Source of the DNA: Montifringilla adamsi
Lineage: Eukaryota; Chordata; Aves; Passeriformes; Passeridae
Direction: 5' to 3'
Assembly (NCBI GenBank): GCA_017590115.1
Contig: JAGGNK010003335.1
Location: 5,022,001-5,086,000, forward strand
Length of the DNA: 64,000 nt
A program made the position numbers and the translations under genes. The notes under the pieces were generated by a model that worked only from the letters and a program-made list of their open reading frames with translations, had not been told where the DNA came from and made no database searches. This document shows positions 50,641 through 61,680 of the stretch, piece after piece. Numbering within the stretch: position 1 is the first letter of the stretch; the number at the start of each line of letters is the position of its first letter.

Positions 50641-52310
50641 GGTTTTTTGTAGCTAGAAATGTAGAAATCTCCCCTTTTCCCAGCTCCCACTCCCAGCACT
50701 GTGTAACTCCACTATAAAGTGTTATTAGGAAGGTTTTTTCTGTCTTATGTTTTTTCCTCTCATAGGCAACCAAATCACATTCACCTAAAGCATTCTATGC
50801 AAGAAATTAAAGTAATTTCCTTTGAGCATTCATTTGAGGCGTGTTAGTTTATAAAGAAATCTAGTTCTCTTCCATCGCCCTTCCCAGGCACTTCCTTTGC
50901 ATTCCTGGGTGTGTGTCAGTAGGAAATGCAGGTGCCTCAACCTTTGGCTGCTGGCAACCATCACCACAGGAGAATGAAAGTGTGAAGCTGAGTGCCTAGA
51001 ATAGTCAGCCCAATGGTTTTTTAAATCTCCCCAGCATGAAAAGCTTGCAGCTTCTAATTATAGATGCTAAGCACCCTTTAAAAATAATAATTAAAAAAAA
51101 GTTTTCTTATTGATGTATAAAACACAGAGGGTCAGTTCCTGATGTGCTGTGAGCCAGCATCAACCTTGGGACTTTTAACAAATGGCTGCTGTGCCTTGTC
51201 ATGAATGGGGACACTTCTATGATGCTTCATATAAAACTTGGGTTTTCCTTGTTGGACACATGGTCCCTTCTCTGCTGACCCACTCACTAAAAGCAACAGG
51301 ACATTTTAGGTGGATGTCCACAGACAGACACGAGTTCCAGGTGATACAAAAGCTGCAAAGATGCCCCCAAATAATTTTGGGGTGTAGTAAAAACCTTCCT
51401 GGTCCATTGGATGTGCCTGAGAATGAAGTTTCTGAGAGAGGCTGGAGCCTAAATGGGGTTTACTTTGCTGAATGCTCTGAGGGGCCCCTAAAGACTTTGT
51501 ATTGGCTCCAGTCCAACCCATGTGAGCATTCCCGTCAGTGTGGCTTTTGGAGCAGCCAGGAGCAGTAATGGATTGCTTGCGATATTTCCCAGGCATTTGC
51601 TTTATAGTCACTGAACACAAAGTGTATTTGGTTTCTAATGAAACAGGGATGTTTCTCAGCATAATGAAGTTCCTGCCCTTGTTTTGCTTTTTGTAGCCCA
51701 GCATTACGTGACATATAAAACCACCCCATTTGTTTTGCATTGACTAGAAATGAATTCCCCCATAAGACCACCACAGAGCAGATATTATCACAGAGGCCAG
51801 CCCCACCCCCACATTCCTGTCTCCCTGGACCCCCAGCCCTGGCTTATCTGGCTGCAGGGCATTAGTAGCTTGGTGATGCTGGTGTGTTCATGCAGTGTCC
51901 ACCCTGTGCAGGCACAGCACACACGTCCTGGCAGGGTGTAATGGTGCATCCCATACAGGTACCAAGCTCCAGTTGTGTCAGGAATGTGTCACTCTCGTGC
52001 CACAGCACATGTTTAGTCCTAATTTCCATGGGACTTTTTCAGCCAGATATGCCCCATGCTCTATCCCACAGTGCAGCTGGATGTGTAAATGTCTGTAACA
52101 TTTCTGGGTGAGTGCAAATGCAAGTGCTTTGTTGAGAATAGTGCTTTATCTCATCCAGAAGCAAAACACAACTATATCATAAAGCGTGGTCATAATGAAT
52201 AATAAATCATATGGTGAATAAAATCATATGGTGGGTGTGAGTAGGATATTCTGGAATGGGGCTTTTAGTGTAAGGAGATTTTTTTTTGTGGCAATAGTTC
52301 CTCTTTCAAT

Positions 52311-52684
52311 GGCTGAGAGAGTCAGGGTTGTTCAGCTTGGAGAAGAAGAGACTCTAGGGAAACTCATTGCGGCCTTACAGTACTTAAAGGGTGTCCATTA
52401 AAAAGAGGGAGAATGACATTTTACAGAGGCAGGCAGTGATAGGACAAGAGGAAGTTGTTTAAAATTAAAAGAGGAGAGCTTTAGATTTGACATTAGGAAG
52501 AAATTCTTCCCTGTGATAGTGGTGAAGCAGTGGCACAGGTTGCCCAGAGAAGCTGTGGCTTCCCCATTGCTGGAACTGTTCAAGGCCAGTTGGGTGGTGT
52601 TTAGAGCAACCTGCCCACGGCAGGGAATTGGAACTACATGATCTTTAATGTCTCTTCCATCTCAAGCCATTCTATCATTCAATA
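52311..52684 (+). mobile_element. CR1 LINE 3' fragment (about 375 bp)
   Basis: It starts at 'GTTGTTCAGCTTGGAGAAGA' and continues through 'GTGATAGGACAAGAGGAAGT', 'GACATTAGGAAGAAATTCTT' and 'CATGATCTTTAATGTCTCTT'. It is one of the longer sense copies and carries only 3' untranslated and terminal sequence. Confidence 0.9.
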
Positions 52685-53522
52685 ATTGTCCATCTGCAGG
52701 GCTAATGGTGGAGTGTTTTTCACTGGGGCAGCTCTGTTGACCCTGGTGTCAACAGCTGCAGTCCTGGCTTTTCTTCCTGCCCTCCTGGAAGTAATTCAAG
52801 CCAGGACAGATGACAGACCTGGGCCCAGGCTGGAACTGGTATGTCCCCCTCCCTGGTGACTCCAGGGCCAACAGATGGACACTGGAAAACTTGTGAGGTG
52901 AAGAGGAGGAAGAACTGTTTTCCAAGTTGCAAAGCTGAGACATGTAGAAATGAAGTGACCTGACAGAGGCCTTTGGGGACAAAAGCATGGTCCATGTCTT
53001 TCCAGTTGCAGTCCTGTGAGTTCATAGGAACCCATCCTTCCTGCTCCGTGCGTCCGGCACTAGCAGAGCCTTGGGGAGGAGCAGCAGGAGTCAGCCCAGA
53101 GGGAATGTGCCTGGAGAGGCTGGCAGCCCCTCTCAGTGCTCCCTGATCTTCCAGTTGGGTATTTCCAAAGCACACAGAGAATCAAGCATGCTGTGGTGGA
53201 TGTTTTCCTACACAAAGCCTGCTTGCAGAACTTACAGGCTGTGCAGGGTCTCCATTTCCTTCAGTGTCTGGAAGTCACGTTAGGAGCACCTGCTTCTCTT
53301 CATGGACAATAACTAACACACAATCCTATATTTCTGCTGCATTAAATGAAGGGATTATTCCCTAAAGGACCCAGTACAGAATTCCTGTGTTGTTAAAGTT
53401 ATGCCAACATTTTATTCACAAATCCTTGGTTCCCACCAAAGTTAGTGGAAAGATGGCTTTTAACTAGCTGAGGCTGTGCTGGGGCCCTAAATGGAGTTCA
53501 CTTCAGGATAACCCTGAGGAAA

Positions 53523-53524
<2 letters not shown>

Positions 53525-53564
<40 letters not shown>
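53525..53564. repeat. Poly-T run (about 40 bp)
   Basis: An uninterrupted T run on the plus strand is followed by AATGTGGAAAGAATC. No retroposed gene is visible beside it. Confidence 0.85.
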
Positions 53565-53567
<3 letters not shown>

Positions 53568-54211
53568 GTGGAAAGAATCATGTATTCCACTTGCTGTGGT
53601 TGCCAAGGAAAAAATATTAGGTTTTTTTTGTTCTTTAGCTTGAGGCTTTTTGTTTTTTTGCTCTAGGACCAGGTGCTCACAAATGTAAGTATGCTAGTCT
53701 ACACTGTTGGTATAGTGCTACTATTAATAACAACATGACCAGAAAAAATAATCTGATCCTGTCAAGAAATGTGTTACATAATTCTCAGCGTATTGTGTGT
53801 ATCTTGAGTTGAACCCAACCAATCTTGATTAATTTGTGTTTGACTACTAAATCTGCAGCTGAAATGAAATTCAGGACAACAGCAATGTCCTACAGAATCT
53901 GAGTTTCTAATAAATTCATATAAATGTTTCATTTAAATTAATGCATCTTCAGCTTGGATGTATTTTTTAACTTTTGAAATAGACTCAGAGGATCATAAGG
54001 ATTTGCTCTTTATTTATTCACTCATTGAGCCCAACCAGCAAAATGTTTGCCTTTTTTGTGTGTGACAGTAGCCAAAAGGGACATTATATGTCTCAGACTG
54101 CAGCATTTTGGGTATCAGAGGATGTTTTTACAGCAGAAGACAAGTTCAGGTTGCCATCAGAGTTGTTTATTAGGAATCCTGCCAATTAAATGCTGAAGAT
54201 ATGCTTCGTGT

Positions 54212-54922
54212 TTACATCACTTGGTTGTACTGGGCTGTGCTCACCCTGGCTAAACACTGTTTATTTTCAGCTGCTGCCCTCTCCTCCCCTTCCAGCTGTT
54301 TGAATTGTTGTGCCCCAGCGTGAAATTCCCCCCAAATTCCTGTCACCACCTTCACGGTGGTGGCAGCTGTGAGTCCTGGCTTGGAAGAACAACAGCAAGA
54401 GGCTGGAGCCAGCAGTGCTGACCTCGGCTGCTGAATCCTGAGGAGCAGTGCAGGGAGCAGCTCCTTCACTGCCCTTCCCTGTGGCTGGAAAGTGCCCGTG
54501 GAATTAGTCACTCGCAGGGCTCCTGTGAGCAGCTCACTCAGCCTCTTTGCTTGCTTTAGTCTGGAGAGTACCTCAGTTAATGAGGCTTTGCCAATTTGTC
54601 TCAGCTCACTGCTGGCCCCACGCAGTGACTCGCTGCTAATTATTTCTTTGAGGAAATCAGAGGTGGTTCTGACATGTGGATTTTTACTGGCACAGACATC
54701 ACAGGAGTCTGGATTCCATTTCACCCAGGAACCCAGACATGACAGAGGGGACAGGCCCAGACAGGGACCCCGATCAAGGAGGGTGTCCATCTGCCTGGCA
54801 AACAAGCAGGTTCCTAAAAGGAGCCCAGTGGGTGCACCAGTGGGGACAGGACAGATTGAGGAGGGCAGAGGTGCAGGGGGCCCCAGCTGCTTGCCATGAA
54901 AGAGCAGGGAACACGTCCTCAC
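54212..54922 (-). other. Long open frame, 236 codons, function unknown
   Basis: This is the longest uninterrupted frame from an ATG in the window. The middle (about residues 87-137) looks helix-like and charged: SDFLKEIISSESLRGASSEL and then RLKQAKRLSELLTGALRVTN. The flanks are Pro-, Ser- and Cys-rich. I recognise no domain. The opposite strand is also open over part of the span (54492-54899), which argues that base composition, not coding, keeps it open. It could be a chance frame, an exon of an unrecognised gene or a conserved noncoding element. Confidence 0.2.
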
Positions 54923-55130
54923 TTGTCACCACTCCTCTCTAGGATTAGCATCCTTGTCAAAGGGAGTTTTCTGGCTCTGCTGCAAAAACCCCCTGGTGCA
55001 AAGAGGTCCACACAGTCAGGCTGCTCTGTGCTGTGCCCAGTGCAGGATGGTTGTGCAGGGGCTGAGGCAGGTCACAGCCCTTTGCCCTGCCTCCTCCTCC
55101 CTCTCCCTGTGGGACACGTGGCTTCCTCCT

Positions 55131-55595
55131 GATAGAGTCAAGGAATGATTTGAGTTGGAAGAGACCTTAGAGATCACCTCAATCCAAGTCCCCTGCCGTG
55201 GGCAGGGACAACTTCCACTACTCCAGGTTGCTCCAAGTCCTGTACAACCTGGCCTTGAACACTTCCAGGGATGGGACAGCCACAGCTTCTCTGGGTGACC
55301 TGTGCTTCAACACCCTCACAGGGAGGAATTTCTTCCTAATATCCAATCTAAAGTCAACCTCCATCAGTTTGAAGCCATTCCCCCTTGTTCTGTCACTCCA
55401 AGCCTTTGTCCAAAGCCCCTCTCCAGCTCTCCTCTCTTCAGTCCCTTTAGCCACTGAAAGGGGCTCTAAGGTCACCCTGGAGCCTGCGTTTCTCCAGGTT
55501 GAACAACCCCTGCTCCCCCAGCCTGTCCTGAGAGCAGAGGGACTCCAGGCCTTGGAGCATCTTTGTGACCTCCGTGGACCTTCTCAAAACAAATC
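55131..55595 (-). mobile_element. CR1 LINE 3' fragment (about 465 bp)
   Basis: The plus strand runs from 'GATAGAGTCAAGGAATGATT' through 'CAGGTTGCTCCAAGTCCTGT', 'TTGAAGCCATTCCCCCTTGT' and 'CTCCAGGTTGAACAACCCCT' to 'GACCTCCGTGGACCTTCTCA'. It is the longest CR1 copy in the window, in reverse orientation. The open frame in it is not a gene. Confidence 0.92.
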
Positions 55596-56944
55596 CTTCT
55601 TGTTGAAAGGACCTACACCTATGTTCTCGTCTTCATCCTCTGCAGGAGCAGAGCGAGGCTTTCCCTGCCTCAGCTCTGCACCCTAGTAATTCCCAGCAGC
55701 TCTCCTTGGCTCCCAGCTCCCTGCTTTGTTTTCCAAACTGCTCCTTAATAAAGTCAGGAAGACTTAGAGAGGCAGAAATGCACTTGACTCCACCTCTAGA
55801 CAATATCTTGCAAACTTAGGAGCACTGGGACCTTATTTCTGCTCTCTGAAGTGGACAGCAGATGTGAGCAGGGATTTCAAGCTCTCCTGATAATTTAGTG
55901 TAATAATAGTGTTAGCAAGAACCAAATTGCTAACTTGGTTGTGAATAAAAATAATCAGCCTGCCAGACCATTGCCATGAAAACTCTAAGAGCAATGAAAA
56001 CAGACTGGTCTGGAATGAAACCCACTCATTGTATCAGAAGCATCTTGTGCATATTCATTGCCAAGTATGTTGGCTTTTGGGTTGTTTGACAAAATATGGC
56101 CTCAGCTGCTCTCTGCTGTTTGGCACCATGTCAGGAGAACATGGAACACAGGGAATCCTATTCCACAGACTTTCATAAAGAAGGTGAAAAAAAAAAGAAA
56201 AGAAAGACAAAGGGTATTTTATATAAACTTTTAATATTTTTTTATAGTAGCAATGATGCAAGCAAGCAATTGGATGGATTTTGTGTGATTTTTATTTCCT
56301 GGCTACAAATGGGATTTTTTTGTGGGGGAGAAAGTTCATAAAGCCTCTCTGCTATTTATCCCTTTGACCTCTGCATTACCCCAGCTGTGTCTGGGATGAC
56401 AGATATACATCCATGCAGTTGGAGTTGTGAGGTTAAAAGGAAAAGTGACTCATTCAGTATGAAACCCCCAGGAAAAAATCCGTTCAGAACAACAGAGATG
56501 TTAGACCAGCAGCTGAATTTTGGCCATTTGCTGGACTGGCTTATGGGTTAGTGCTGTGCATCCATGGCTGCTTTGGGGTGGGCTTTCTGGACTAACTCTT
56601 TAGGGGCACATGTGCTCACTTCTGTTGAGAATGAGTGGGGGGCAAGCAAATCCTCTCTGCACAGGTCCTGCCAGGACACACAGCATGGTGCTGGAACAGA
56701 AGCAGAGCTGGATGTGAGAGGACTGAAGGAACCCTTGTTCTGTGCCCGCTGTGGGAGAAGCCCCAGCTGGTGAGGATGTGTGTCATGCAAGCTGGTTCTT
56801 TTTAGGGCAGAGGCACAAAGCAAATGGACTTTGACAATTTTTCATTGACAATTCCACTTTTTGAAACACCAGGCATGGTCTGTCAATTTCTGTGGTTTGT
56901 AAGCAGTGCTTGAAATCAGGTTTTTCCTCTCTGTGCCTTTGGTT

Positions 56945-56989
56945 TGGGTTTTTTTGGTTTGGTTTTTTTTTTTTTGGTTTTTTTGTTTT

Positions 56990-57024
<35 letters not shown>

Positions 57025-57050
57025 TGGGTTTTTGTTGTTTTTTTTTTAAT
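56945..57050. repeat. T-rich low-complexity tract
   Basis: The tract is T with scattered G (GGTTTGGTTTTTTTTTTTTG) and a pure T run of over 30 bases. It is an ordinary simple repeat. Confidence 0.85.
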
Positions 57051-60000
57051 CTGTTCTTTAGGGAGCAAAAGTGGCATTTACAGCTCTCTCAGTGTAAATC
57101 AGTTTTATTATAACCACTCTGAGGACAGCCTAATCCTCTTGGTCACAGTTCTATGCTGGGGATGTGTCATGTAATAACACATCCCCAGCGTAGTGGAGGA
57201 GGGAGCATTTTCAACTAGAGAACTGTCCCAAGATAGGTATTCGTCACTTTTCATGCTGTAAATGAATGGATTGGAAACAGAACTGCAACAGCAGAACTGA
57301 CCACCATCACTTCCATCTGGTTTACACCTTTTAATCCATTGATTTCAGTGCTCTGTCCTGATGTAAGGCAGTTCTCAGCTGCCTGAGCCGCCTGGTTTTG
57401 GGTACTAACATGAGAAGCCTCATGGGCTCTGCCTGTCTGCACAGCATGGTGTTAGGATGTTACCACCATATCCTGGATCTTTGTAAAGCTGATCCTTTAA
57501 TTTGTTGCTCTCTTTGATCCAACACTTACAGTGTTCTTGCCTGCCCACATGCTTGGATCCCCTCGTCAATCACAGACAGAGCCCTCTGTCCTGGGCAGAG
57601 GGAAAATTGCATGTTAAGATGGAAAATACCGATAATATTGTTGAATTTTGTTGCTGTGGGAACAGGAGCTGCCCGTTGTGAAGGATGCCCAGAATTCTGT
57701 CTTTAAACAATGACATGGAAAAAGAATGAGACACAGAAGGCCAAGAACTGCTCTGTGGGTTAGTTTTCTGTTTCTTTTGACCTTTAACTATAAATTGTCC
57801 CTCTTATGACTGTCTTATAATATAATCTTATATCGTACATAATTTTTCATGGTCTTGCATTAATAAATGGGATGATGTATTCCCCTCCTTCTCTCTCTCT
57901 GTGACCTTATGTGACTAAAATACTTTGTTGAGAGATGAAAGACACTATTTGCCTTCAGCCCAGATAAATATCTTGTGTTAATGTACTAATGCATGAGCAT
58001 CTGCAGTCTGCACCCAGATGTCAAGCCGTGATGGCTTTTCATCTTTCAGTCTGATGACTGGGTTGCTTTTATTTAGGAATGAATAGGACTCAAAGAGGAG
58101 GTGAATAATTCTGTGGTTAATGAGCACATCTGGAGCTATAAAAAGCCAAGCTATGAAGGAGTAGGAAGGTGAAACTGCTCCACATGTGTCCTGCAGACAG
58201 CAGGCCTCTGCTGAACTCCCTGGTGCTCGTGGAGCTACTTTAAATAGCCAGGGCTGATTCCCATCAGTGCTGAGAGAATGGAGCTCAGTGTCATAGCCAA
58301 CTCCAGACCCAACATTCTCTGTCTCCAAAGTCCTCTTCCACCACTGGGAACCACCCTCTGCTAATGTATAGCTGGCTTGATGTGTTTAGAACAAACTAAG
58401 TTCCACAACTTTGCAGCCAGGCCATGGCAAGGAGCCAGTTCACATAATTTCTACACTGAGGCATTTCCACCTGCACAAATGAGAGGCAGGTCAGTGCAAG
58501 GCCTTGATGCTCCAGTTCAGCTCCACCCCAGCTGTGTCAAGGCACAGCAAACACCCAGCGAGCAGTGGGTCCCTACGAGGCCCATGCTGAACACTCAGAA
58601 TGACTGTTTCTTCAGTGCTGCTGGGAGTTTGGTCTTCTGCTGGCTTATAGCATGCACATCTGTGAAGCATCCCCAAAACACACAGCCAAACACCGCATCA
58701 GTGGAGGAGGAGGAGCACAGAGCTTGTGTTAGCATACAGGAGACGTTTTCCAAGGCAGGGTGGGGCGATTATGCCACGAGTCCCTCGGCCTGGAGCCCGA
58801 GGGCCGTGACAGCGGCGCTGAGCGAGGCCTGGGCCGCCTGAGTCAGCCTTATCAGCAGGGCTGTGCCACAGGGAGCAGCTTATGGATGTTATGGATGGGC
58901 TTGTCAGGGCCTCCCGGCACGGCCTGCCAGCACTAGGCAGCGTCACAGCTGCTGGACACTTTCCACAGGAGTTTGGAGCATGCTTTTGAAAAACTGTGCA
59001 GCAAGGTTGTATTAAACACACTGCCCAGCTGACAGGAGTGTCTGCTCAGCACCAGCTAAATTCCTGATGTATTTTTAACCTGTTCATTGCCCATTGCACT
59101 GGGTACCTGTGTTAGCTGTCAAGGGCTGTGTTAAATTTATTCTTTACTTTGTCTCTCAAAAAGGATTTCAGCCCTGGATACTCTGCTCTGTCCCAAGGGG
59201 TGGCAGTGACATACAGAGTGTGTGTTTCAGGCTCTGCTCCTGCTGAGGAGGTGGCTGATGGTGACCACGCTCCGGGAGAGAAGGGAAGGTCTGACCCAGA
59301 GCAGGGGGCAGTGGATTTTCCCAGCTCAGTGATGCTCCAGGATGCACATGTAGGGTATACAGGAGACCCCATTCATTCTCCCTCTGCATGATTCCTCTCT
59401 GCTTCCTTCACACCTTCCTTCCACAGTCAATCCAAAATCAAGGCCAGGAGGAGGAGGGAGAGGGTTCTGGTCAGCTCACAGTCAAAAGAGGCGTTGGGAT
59501 GCAGGGAAATGTCCAGGCAGTTATATGATGAACTTTGGTCTCTACTCATTTCACCTTTCTTGAGAAAGTGTCTCTAAGACTATGAAAATAGATAATCTTG
59601 CTGTGTCTCAATTGTCTTTTCACCCAACAGAGTCTGTGATGCAACTCCTGGCTCACTGGTGTGAGGTCAGACACAGCAGCTAATGCTGACATCCTGCTCA
59701 CCTGAATTCCCACCCAGAAAGTGACTGTGCAATTTAAGTAAATTAATTTAGAAAGAGGTTCTCTCAGGCTACACAGTTTCTGTAGGTCCCTAGGGAGTGA
59801 TGCCAAAGGGGAACTCATTCTTTCCTGCTCATTGTTTTATGGCTGGCCTGTCAAAGTAGAAACAAAGGCTACATTTAGCAGGAGCTATGACAGCAGTTGA
59901 TGCCATCTGGACCTCATTCTGCTTGTCCCAGTGATTCACAGGGGCTGTCACAAACCACCCTCCCTTCATGGCCAGCAGATTTCCCTTTCAACTGAATCAA

Positions 60001-60730
60001 AATGATTCTGTCAAGATAAGGAGAGTAAAAGTGGCATTACCTATCTGGATGGCTGAAAGCCTATTATTAATCTCACTAATTCTGTGTTTCATTGTTAAGC
60101 TGCTGAGTCAATCACTGGTCTGTATTTGTGTGTATTTAATGCTTTTAGGGATAAAGACAAGATCCTTGGGTTTTGCAGAACACAATTCCATTCTTTTACT
60201 TTAAAATAATCATGGCACACATCCTAAATACAGAAATATCCATTGTTTTCCAGTGGTTATAACAGCACTGTTGGAACTGTTGAATCTAATTTCTGATTTT
60301 TTTGCTAGTTACTTTGTTACTACCCAATTATGTGTGGCAGATGCTGGTATCGTGTTAGATTTGTGTAATGAATAGTGAAATATATTGCTTACATGTGTAG
60401 CCACAATATGTTAGCAAAATGTGAATTTTTATTTCAGTTTGATGTGAAGTAACAAGTACTTCAGTATTATCCCAGGCTGCTTCCTTGGCTAGCCAAGACT
60501 CTTCACTTCGAGGGTAATGACCATTTTACCACAGCCATGTGGAGTTAGTACAGCTACCCACAGGGGGGAATGGATTTATTCTGAGCACCTACAGCAAGAG
60601 GACTGTTTATTATTTCCATGTTGAGTCTCAGCTGTGGAGGCTTTTAGGCTGGAAATGGATGCACGGGAAGGCTGGGCTAGAGAAGGCACGCAGCCCCTCA
60701 GCCTGCTCCAGAGGTGAAGCACCAGGCTGC

Positions 60731-60814
60731 TCCTGAACCCGGCTGATCCTGGTGAACCCGGCAGGTCCTGGTGAACCCGGCCGCTCCTGGACCCGGCCGC
60801 CGCTCCTGGACCCG
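60731..60814 (+). repeat. GC-rich minisatellite, about 19 bp unit
   Basis: Five units begin TCCTG at 60731, 60747, 60766, 60785 and 60804, each with a form of TCCTGGTGAACCCGGC. Spacings are 16, 19, 19 and 19 bases. The array lies at the left shoulder of the CpG island. Confidence 0.85.
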
Positions 60815-60897
60815 TGCTCGGCGTGCTCCCTCCCGGCCGCTCCGGGAATCGCAGCCCGGCCCGGGCCGAGCCGGAGGCAGCGGCCGTGTCCGGCCCC

Positions 60898-60937
60898 GGG
60901 CACAGGGCCTGGCTGTCGGGCACAGGGCCTGGCTGTC
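60898..60937 (+). repeat. Perfect 20-bp tandem duplication
   Basis: GGGCACAGGGCCTGGCTGTC occurs twice with no spacer, inside the CpG island core. Confidence 0.9.
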
Positions 60938-61404
60938 CGTCACCGGAGCGGGCAGAGCCGGCGGGGCCCGCACCGCCCGGCTGGGCTGGGCTGGGCTCGG
61001 GGGGATGGCGAGGCTCAGCCAGCCGCGCTCACACAGATGCACAAAGCGTAGAGCGGTGTTCTGTCGGTGGGAAGGGTGGGTGAGCGGTCTGGGCTGAGCC
61101 AGGGCCTGGGGCAGAACAGCTCTGGCCTTCCTTCCGGAAGGGTCGCAGCTGAAGCGCTCGGTGAGGACAGAAGCCGGGTGCGGCCAGCTGGGAGCAGCAC
61201 GGGGTGAGCATGGCTCCTGCATGCTAGGGGAGCAGCTGGGGCCAAGGCTGCCCCGGGCCACAGCGCACACCACATGGCTGCTGGAAACTGCTCCTGCCAA
61301 AGAAACGCTGCCACGGCGAGGCACGAAAGGTCTCCTCAAACGGCCACATGGCTCTGGGTTTGACAAGAGACTGGACAGCACTCGGATACATCACGGGATT
61401 TTTG

Positions 61405-61469
61405 GGGTTGTCCTGTGGAGGGTCAGGAGCTGGACTCCATCATCCGTGTGGGTCCCTTCTATGATTCCA
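61405..61469 (+). mobile_element. CR1 LINE terminus, short
   Basis: 'GGTTGTCCTGTGGAGGGTCA', then 'GGAGCTGGACTCCATCATCC' and 'GTGGGTCCCTTCTATGATTC', match a CR1 tail of the 'GGGTCCCTTCCAACTC' group. Confidence 0.65.
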
Positions 61470-61600
61470 AGGGAACCTTCCAGCAGCCCAAGAATGTCCT
61501 TGAATTTCTCACAGCAAAATGATTCTGAAAGGGCAGCTCCAGGCGTGAGACCCTGCTGAGGCCATGTTCCTGGCTGCCCTTGGAAGCCCACGGGCAGCGG

Positions 61601-61680
61601 GGTGTAAATGTAAATGTGTAAATGTGTGCAGCAGGGTGTAAATGTAAATGTGTAAATGTGTGCAGCACGGTGTAAAACCA
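61601..61680 (+). repeat. 34-bp tandem repeat, about 2.3 copies
   Basis: Units start GGTGTAAATGTAAATGTGTA at 61601 and 61635, with a third partial unit at 61669. Each full unit ends GTGTGCAGCA with one base changed, and the inner motif GTAAAT itself repeats. It lies next to the CpG island. Confidence 0.9.

Larger units (their letters stand above)
39340..60690. other. Region upstream of PDLIM4, no recognised gene
   Basis: About 21 kb lies between the PDLIM4 promoter and the second CpG island. It contains eight CR1 fragments, a TA microsatellite (about 44315-44330), a poly-T run (53525-53564) and a T-rich tract (about 56945-57050). The stretches 40046-41868, 43799-49160, 50641-52310, 52685-55130 and 55596-60690 otherwise show no repeat family or exon that I recognise. 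The only unusually long open frame is 54212-54922 on the minus strand, listed separately. Confidence 0.7.
60690..61350. promoter_or_regulatory. Second CpG island, candidate promoter
   Basis: The block is GC-rich with many CG pairs (CGGCCGC, CCGGGCCG, GGCGGGGCC). The core is about 60770-61010. Plus-strand donor-like GTGAGC/GTGAGG sites lie at about 61080, 61160 and 61203, so a noncoding first exon on the plus strand is possible. In mammals P4HA2 starts head-to-head with PDLIM4, which makes its bird orthologue the first candidate. No P4HA2 coding exon is in the window, and neither strand nor activity can be settled here. Confidence 0.55.

Noticed and set aside
55198..55686. 162-codon plus-strand open frame
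   Set aside because: Most of it is antisense CR1 3' end sequence, which is often open in this direction.
57700..57910. AATAAA with C/T tract, LTR-like
   Set aside because: Only a polyadenylation word and a short CTCTCT run are present; no LTR ends or family pattern could be matched.
60576..61381. Overlapping open frames on both strands in the CpG island
   Set aside because: GC-rich DNA lacks stop codons, so several frames stay open; the translations are Arg/Pro/Ala-rich and match no family.
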